Assembly (NCBI GenBank): GCA_945885485.1
Contig: CAMCYT010000075.1
Span: forward strand, 1 to 10,914
Reading direction: 5' to 3'
From: Prosthecobacter debontii
Lineage (GTDB): Bacteria; Verrucomicrobiota; Verrucomicrobiia; Verrucomicrobiales; Akkermansiaceae
DNA: 10,914 bases
The notes below the pieces were generated by a model. It ran no database searches. It was not told the origin of the DNA and saw only the letters and a list, made by a program, of their open reading frames with translations. Numbering within the stretch: the first letter of the stretch is position 1; each line of letters starts with the position of its first letter. Shown piece by piece: positions 7,767 through 10,914 of this stretch. The position numbers and the translations under genes are program-made.

Positions 7767-8540
7767 ATGCCTGAAGAAACTAAAAATTCCAAACCCGCCC
7801 AAGAACATCCATTAGCGAACATTCTCATCAATGTTCTCATTCCTGTCTTGGCGTTGAGCTACTTGAGTAAAGAACCCGGCACGGCGGAATTGAAACTTTG
7901 GCACATCGGACCGCTTTATGCACTCTTCATCGCGTTGGCGTTTCCATTTGTTTACGGTATCTGGTTTTTCGCGAAAACGCGGAAGATGAATTTCTTCTCC
8001 GGAATCGGCTTGTTTTCGGTCATGCTTACGGGTGGCCTCACGCTTTTCCTCTGGAACAAAGACGGCACGGTGAAAGAACACGCGGCGGTATTGTTCGGGC
8101 TCAAGGAGGCATCGATTCCCTTCGTTCTCGGCTTCGCGGTCATTGCTTCGCATTGGTCAAAAACTCCCTTGCTGCGCACCTTTCTCTACAGTGATTCGAT
8201 TTTCGATATCATAAAAATCGAAAGCAAAGTCACGGAGTTGGACAAGCAGGTTGACTATCAGAAAGTTCTGCTCAGCGCGACGATTCTATTTGGCATGTCG
8301 TTTTTCATCAGCACCATTCTGAACTTCGGCCTCGCGATGTATTTCCTCGGTGATCTCGATCACACCGCCCCGAATGCCCGTGAGATCTACAACGAGAAAG
8401 TTGCGGCAGTGACGGGTTGGGGATTTGTCATTATTGGTGTGCCCATCATGGTGTTCTTGTTTTTTACCCTCAGGAAACTGTTGAGCGGCCTTCGTGAACT
8501 GACAGGCTTCAAGGATGATGAATTGATGATGCCGAGGTGA
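7767..8540 (+). CDS. Six-helix membrane protein resembling the VC0807 family
   Basis: 257 residues from the ATG at 7767. An in-frame TTG at 7734 would add 11 charged residues with no better ribosome site. Hydrophobic segments lie at about 16-33, 47-68, 76-96, 114-128, 168-194 and 217-235, with a charged loop between the fourth and fifth (140-166). The patterns IALAFPFVYGIWF, LFSVMLTGGLTLF and FGLKEASIPFVLGFAVIAS match what I recall of VC0807-type proteins, a family of unknown function distantly related to septation protein A. It follows the SASA gene by 115 bp on the same strand and converges with the transporter gene. A role with its neighbours is not evident. The membrane nature is certain; the family name is moderately so. 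Confidence 0.7.
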   Translation: MPEETKNSKPAQEHPLANILINVLIPVLALSYLSKEPGTAELKLWHIGPLYALFIALAFPFVYGIWFFAKTRKMNFFSGIGLFSVMLTGGLTLFLWNKDGTVKEHAAVLFGLKEASIPFVLGFAVIASHWSKTPLLRTFLYSDSIFDIIKIESKVTELDKQVDYQKVLLSATILFGMSFFISTILNFGLAMYFLGDLDHTAPNAREIYNEKVAAVTGWGFVIIGVPIMVFLFFTLRKLLSGLRELTGFKDDELMMPR

Positions 8541-8549
8541 GTTTTTTTT

Positions 8550-8620
8550 GTTCTTAGTTCTTAGTTTGAATATGCGGATGGCGAAGCTCAACCAAGAACT
8601 AAGAACTAAGAACTAAGAAC
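8550..8620. repeat. Heptamer array and perfect 17-bp inverted repeat between convergent genes
   Basis: GTTCTTAGTTCTTAGTT (8550-8566) is the exact reverse complement of 8604-8620, with a 37-base spacer. Each arm is built from a 7-base unit: GTTCTTA about 2.4 times on the left and AACTAAG about 3.4 times on the right (from 8597), so several registers can pair. It lies between two converging genes and overlaps the last codons of the transporter, whose stop codon is inside a repeat unit. It may act as a bidirectional terminator, although the T-tract (8542-8549) precedes the stem on the plus strand rather than following it. Confidence 0.7.
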
Positions 8621-9460
8621 TCCCCCCCACCTCCTCTGCAACATGGGATGTAAGAGGTTAGCTAGAACGATCGCGGAAGCACCGATGTAAAACGCTGGTT
8701 TGAGACTGGCATGTTCGTTGAAAATGATCGCTGCAGCGATGATGCCGTAGACGGGTTCGAAATTGGCGGCTAAGTTTAAATTATACGCACTGATGGAATG
8801 CAGTAACCGATTCGTCCATGCTTGCGCAAACACCGTACATACCCAAGCGAGAATGATGATCCACAGCCAATCCAAGCTATTGGAAACCTGAAGCGCAGGG
8901 AAGCCCAGCGGATCAAAAATTGGCACAGCAAGAAAGCAGATCAGAGTCGCAGCCACCATTTCCCAGCCGACCATGACCATAGGATCGCCTCCGTTGATGA
9001 CGATGTTCCGATTCAGCACAAGAAACACAGAAGCGAGAAACGCGCTGAGAAGAGCGATCCCGAGGCCCAATGCGTGATGGGCTTCCACTCCTGCAATTAG
9101 GCAGATACCGGATAACACGATCAGTCCGAGAAACACCTCGAACTTCCGGATGCGCCGGCGATTCATCAGGGGCTCGGTGAAAGCGGTGAACAACGAAAGG
9201 GTGGCCAAGCCAGCTAGTGCGATCGAGACATTGGCAATTTTGACAGCGCCATACAGACACAGCCAATGCACTCCGATGATTGCTCCGACTCCAAGCAGTT
9301 TTACGATCTGCCTGCGACCGATCCAGATGTTCGTATCCCGCACCACCGCTACCCAGAAAAACGCGCCAAGCGCAGCGAGCAGACAGCGCCACGTCACAAG
9401 AACAGGAGCGCTTACGGAAGCGATTCGACCCAAAACGGTGGTGGCCGCAAAAATGACCAC
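8606..9460 (-). CDS. EamA/DMT-family transporter
   Basis: 284 residues from a GTG at 9460. This is an inner-membrane carrier of the drug/metabolite transporter superfamily, with two EamA repeats. Repeat one contains TWRCLLAAL (23-31), SIALAGLATLSLFTAFTEPL (79-98) and a helix at 108-124. Repeat two contains LGLGIALLSAFLASVFLVLNR (131-151), helices at 161-180 and 199-217, and the signature LNLAANFEPVYGIIAAAIIFNEH near 228-250, followed by a last helix at 255-270. The substrate is unknown; relatives export amino acids or metabolites. The frame stays open and hydrophobic upstream to 9499 (VTLQLHLL just before the GTG), which looks like the true beginning of helix one. No ATG, GTG or TTG exists there, so the real start may be an unusual codon upstream of 9460. 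The C-terminus runs into the heptamer repeat. Confidence 0.85.
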   Translation of the reverse strand: MVIFAATTVLGRIASVSAPVLVTWRCLLAALGAFFWVAVVRDTNIWIGRRQIVKLLGVGAIIGVHWLCLYGAVKIANVSIALAGLATLSLFTAFTEPLMNRRRIRKFEVFLGLIVLSGICLIAGVEAHHALGLGIALLSAFLASVFLVLNRNIVINGGDPMVMVGWEMVAATLICFLAVPIFDPLGFPALQVSNSLDWLWIIILAWVCTVFAQAWTNRLLHSISAYNLNLAANFEPVYGIIAAAIIFNEHASLKPAFYIGASAIVLANLLHPMLQRRWGGVLSS

Positions 9461-9619
9461 AAGCAGATGAAGTTGGAGAGTAACGTTGATGGCGAATGCT
9501 TAGTTGGCTGTCTGGTTCTGGGAAGTGAAAAGATGGGTTTTAGGCTTTGATTGTTGGTTTATGGTCCGTTTAGTGTCTTGGCGTAGCGAAGGTGATGCCA
9601 TGTTAACGATGCCTGAAAA

Positions 9620-10654
9620 ATGAAAGCTCTCGTAAAATCAAAAGCTGAAGTGGGTCTATGGTTGGAAGATGTTCCTGAGCCCGATGTCGGAATGAATGAT
9701 GTGCTGATCAAAGTGCACAAGACAGGAATCTGCGGCACCGACTTACATATTTACTTATGGGATGCATGGGCGAGTAAGACCATTCCTGTTCCTATGGTGG
9801 TAGGTCATGAGTTTGTTGGCGAAATTATTGGAACCGGAGCCAATGTGAACGGATTTCAAATCGGAGATATCGTCAGCGCCGAAGGGCATGTGGTTTGTGG
9901 AAAATGCCGTAACTGTCTTGCTGGTAGAAGGCATCTTTGTAAGGATACCAGCGGGATTGGTGTGAATCGATCTGGCGCGTTCGCGGAATTCATAAGCGTG
10001 CCGATGACAAATGTTTGGTTGCATGCGCCGGATGTGGATCAGGATATCGCATCCATTTATGATCCTTTTGGAAACGCTGTTCACACAGCGCTTTCTTTCG
10101 ATTTGCTAGGTGAGGATGTTTTGATCACAGGCGCCGGTCCGATCGGCGTCATGGCTGTTGCGATTGCAAAATATGCAGGTGCCCGTCATGTGGTCATTAC
10201 CGATGTGAATGAATATCGGCTCGATCTCGCACGGAGCATGGGCGCAGACATCGCATTGAATGTGGCGAAAGATTCGCTCGATTCAGTTACTAAAAAAATA
10301 GGGCTCAAAGAAGGGTTTGACGTGGGATTGGAGATGAGCGGCAATCCATCCGCTTTTCACTCCATGATCGATGCGATGTGTCACGGTGGAAAAATTGCGA
10401 TGCTGGGAATTCCGGGTCAGCCAATGGCGATAGATTGGAATAAAGTGATTTTCAGCATGCTGACGATCAAAGGAATCTATGGTCGGGAGATGTATGAGAC
10501 ATGGTATAAAATGAAAGTCATGCTCGAAGGTGGTTTGAATATTGCTCCCGTGATCACACATCGCTTCGGGGCTGATGAATTTGAAAAGGGATTCGAAGTC
10601 ATGAAATCCGGAGCCAGTGGAAAAGTGATACTGGATTGGTCAGTTTTTAGTTAA
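9620..10654 (+). CDS. tdh: L-threonine 3-dehydrogenase
   Basis: 344 residues, against 341 in E. coli Tdh as I recall it, with near collinear similarity along the whole chain. It is a zinc-dependent medium-chain dehydrogenase that oxidises L-threonine with NAD+ to 2-amino-3-ketobutyrate in the cytoplasm. Catalytic zinc residues are C38, H63 and E64 (GHEFVGE). The structural zinc site is C93, C96, C99 and C107. The nucleotide fold shows GAGPIG at 171-176 and the NAD-selecting D195 in VITDVNEYR. The blocks DPFGNAVHTALSFDL and IKGIYGREMYETWYKM are characteristic of Tdh rather than of other alcohol dehydrogenases. The start matches the E. coli N-terminus (MKAL). No clear Shine-Dalgarno is present; a seven-codon frame ending in TGA overlaps the ATG. 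The stop abuts the kbl ATG, so the two are one operon. The 159-bp gap to the divergent transporter gene should hold its promoter. Confidence 0.97.
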   Translation: MKALVKSKAEVGLWLEDVPEPDVGMNDVLIKVHKTGICGTDLHIYLWDAWASKTIPVPMVVGHEFVGEIIGTGANVNGFQIGDIVSAEGHVVCGKCRNCLAGRRHLCKDTSGIGVNRSGAFAEFISVPMTNVWLHAPDVDQDIASIYDPFGNAVHTALSFDLLGEDVLITGAGPIGVMAVAIAKYAGARHVVITDVNEYRLDLARSMGADIALNVAKDSLDSVTKKIGLKEGFDVGLEMSGNPSAFHSMIDAMCHGGKIAMLGIPGQPMAIDWNKVIFSMLTIKGIYGREMYETWYKMKVMLEGGLNIAPVITHRFGADEFEKGFEVMKSGASGKVILDWSVFS

Positions 10655-10914
10655 ATGAAATCAGTAATGAATCAGGAATTCAAAAAGCACATCGAAGCGG
10701 AACTTGCGAATATTCAAGCCGCAGGCACTTTTAAAAAAGAGCGCACGATCACAACGCCTCAGGGGAAAAATATATCCACAGATGATGGCAAAGTGGTCAT
10801 CAATATGTGCGCGAATAATTATCTCGGCCTCGCGCAACATCCAAGGATCAAGCAAGCGGCGCATCAAGCACTCGATGATTGGGGTTTCGGACTGGCTAGC
10901 GTGCGTTTTATTTG
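10655..10914 (+). CDS. kbl: 2-amino-3-ketobutyrate CoA ligase (glycine C-acetyltransferase), 3' partial
   Basis: 86 codons are visible before the window ends. The product is a PLP enzyme of the alpha-oxoamine synthase family that cleaves 2-amino-3-ketobutyrate with CoA into glycine and acetyl-CoA, the step after Tdh. The N-terminus aligns with E. coli Kbl: an EF..I..EL...Q..GTFK.ER segment, then CANNYLGLA (52-60) and GFGLASVRFI (77-86). The lysine that binds PLP is beyond the window. The ATG at 10655 directly follows the tdh TAA (TAAATG), which suggests translational coupling. The in-frame ATG at 10667 (MNQEF) lines up better with the E. coli start (MRGEF), so the first four codons may not be used. 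No Shine-Dalgarno favours either. Confidence 0.95.
   Translation, partial: MKSVMNQEFKKHIEAELANIQAAGTFKKERTITTPQGKNISTDDGKVVINMCANNYLGLAQHPRIKQAAHQALDDWGFGLASVRFI

Noticed and set aside
8550..8620. Repeats here or at 4523-4708 as a CRISPR array
   Set aside because: Units are 7 bases with no spacers, or only two inverted arms; neither has the repeat-spacer periodicity of CRISPR.

Overview
The window looks like a piece of a Verrucomicrobiota chromosome, or a close PVC-superphylum relative. This is an inference from gene families. The first gene is a large secreted dehydrogenase-like protein ending in a 'Planctomycete-type' c-heme domain, with HEAT-like repeats and an NPCBM-like carbohydrate-binding module inside it. 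It is followed by a type I sulfatase and a very large SASA-family (sialate O-acetylesterase-like) enzyme, and this mix is typical of PVC polysaccharide degraders. Translation starts lack clear Shine-Dalgarno sequences.

Layout. 1-2502 (+): 3' part of the heme/propeller/NPCBM protein, whose 5' end lies outside the window. 2503-3004: 502 bp without a gene, holding a candidate promoter, a foldable segment that may be a structured RNA, and a small hairpin. 3005-4507 (+): secreted sulfatase with an intact CTPSR formylglycine motif. 4508-4789: spacer dominated by an inverted-repeat element with near-identical palindromic ends. 4790-7651 (+): 953-residue SASA-type esterase whose C-terminal half looks like a degenerate second copy of its N-terminal half. 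7767-8540 (+): six-helix membrane protein resembling the VC0807 family. 8550-8620: heptamer array and inverted repeat between convergent genes. 8606-9460 (-): EamA/DMT transporter. 9620-10654 (+): L-threonine 3-dehydrogenase (tdh). 10655-10914 (+): start of 2-amino-3-ketobutyrate CoA ligase (kbl), cut by the window end.

Function. The left two thirds reads as an exported glycan-processing set: a sulfatase removes sulfate, the SASA enzyme removes O-acetyl groups, and the heme protein may oxidise sugars or alcohols while anchoring to carbohydrate. The right end is a housekeeping tdh-kbl pair with start and stop codons directly abutting. It converts threonine to glycine and acetyl-CoA. No tRNA, rRNA, CRISPR array, transposase or phage gene was found.

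The points most worth a second look are the internal duplication with lost catalytic residues in the SASA protein, the 186-bp inverted-repeat element, the heptamer array that places stop codons in all six frames, and the possible structured RNA upstream of the sulfatase.
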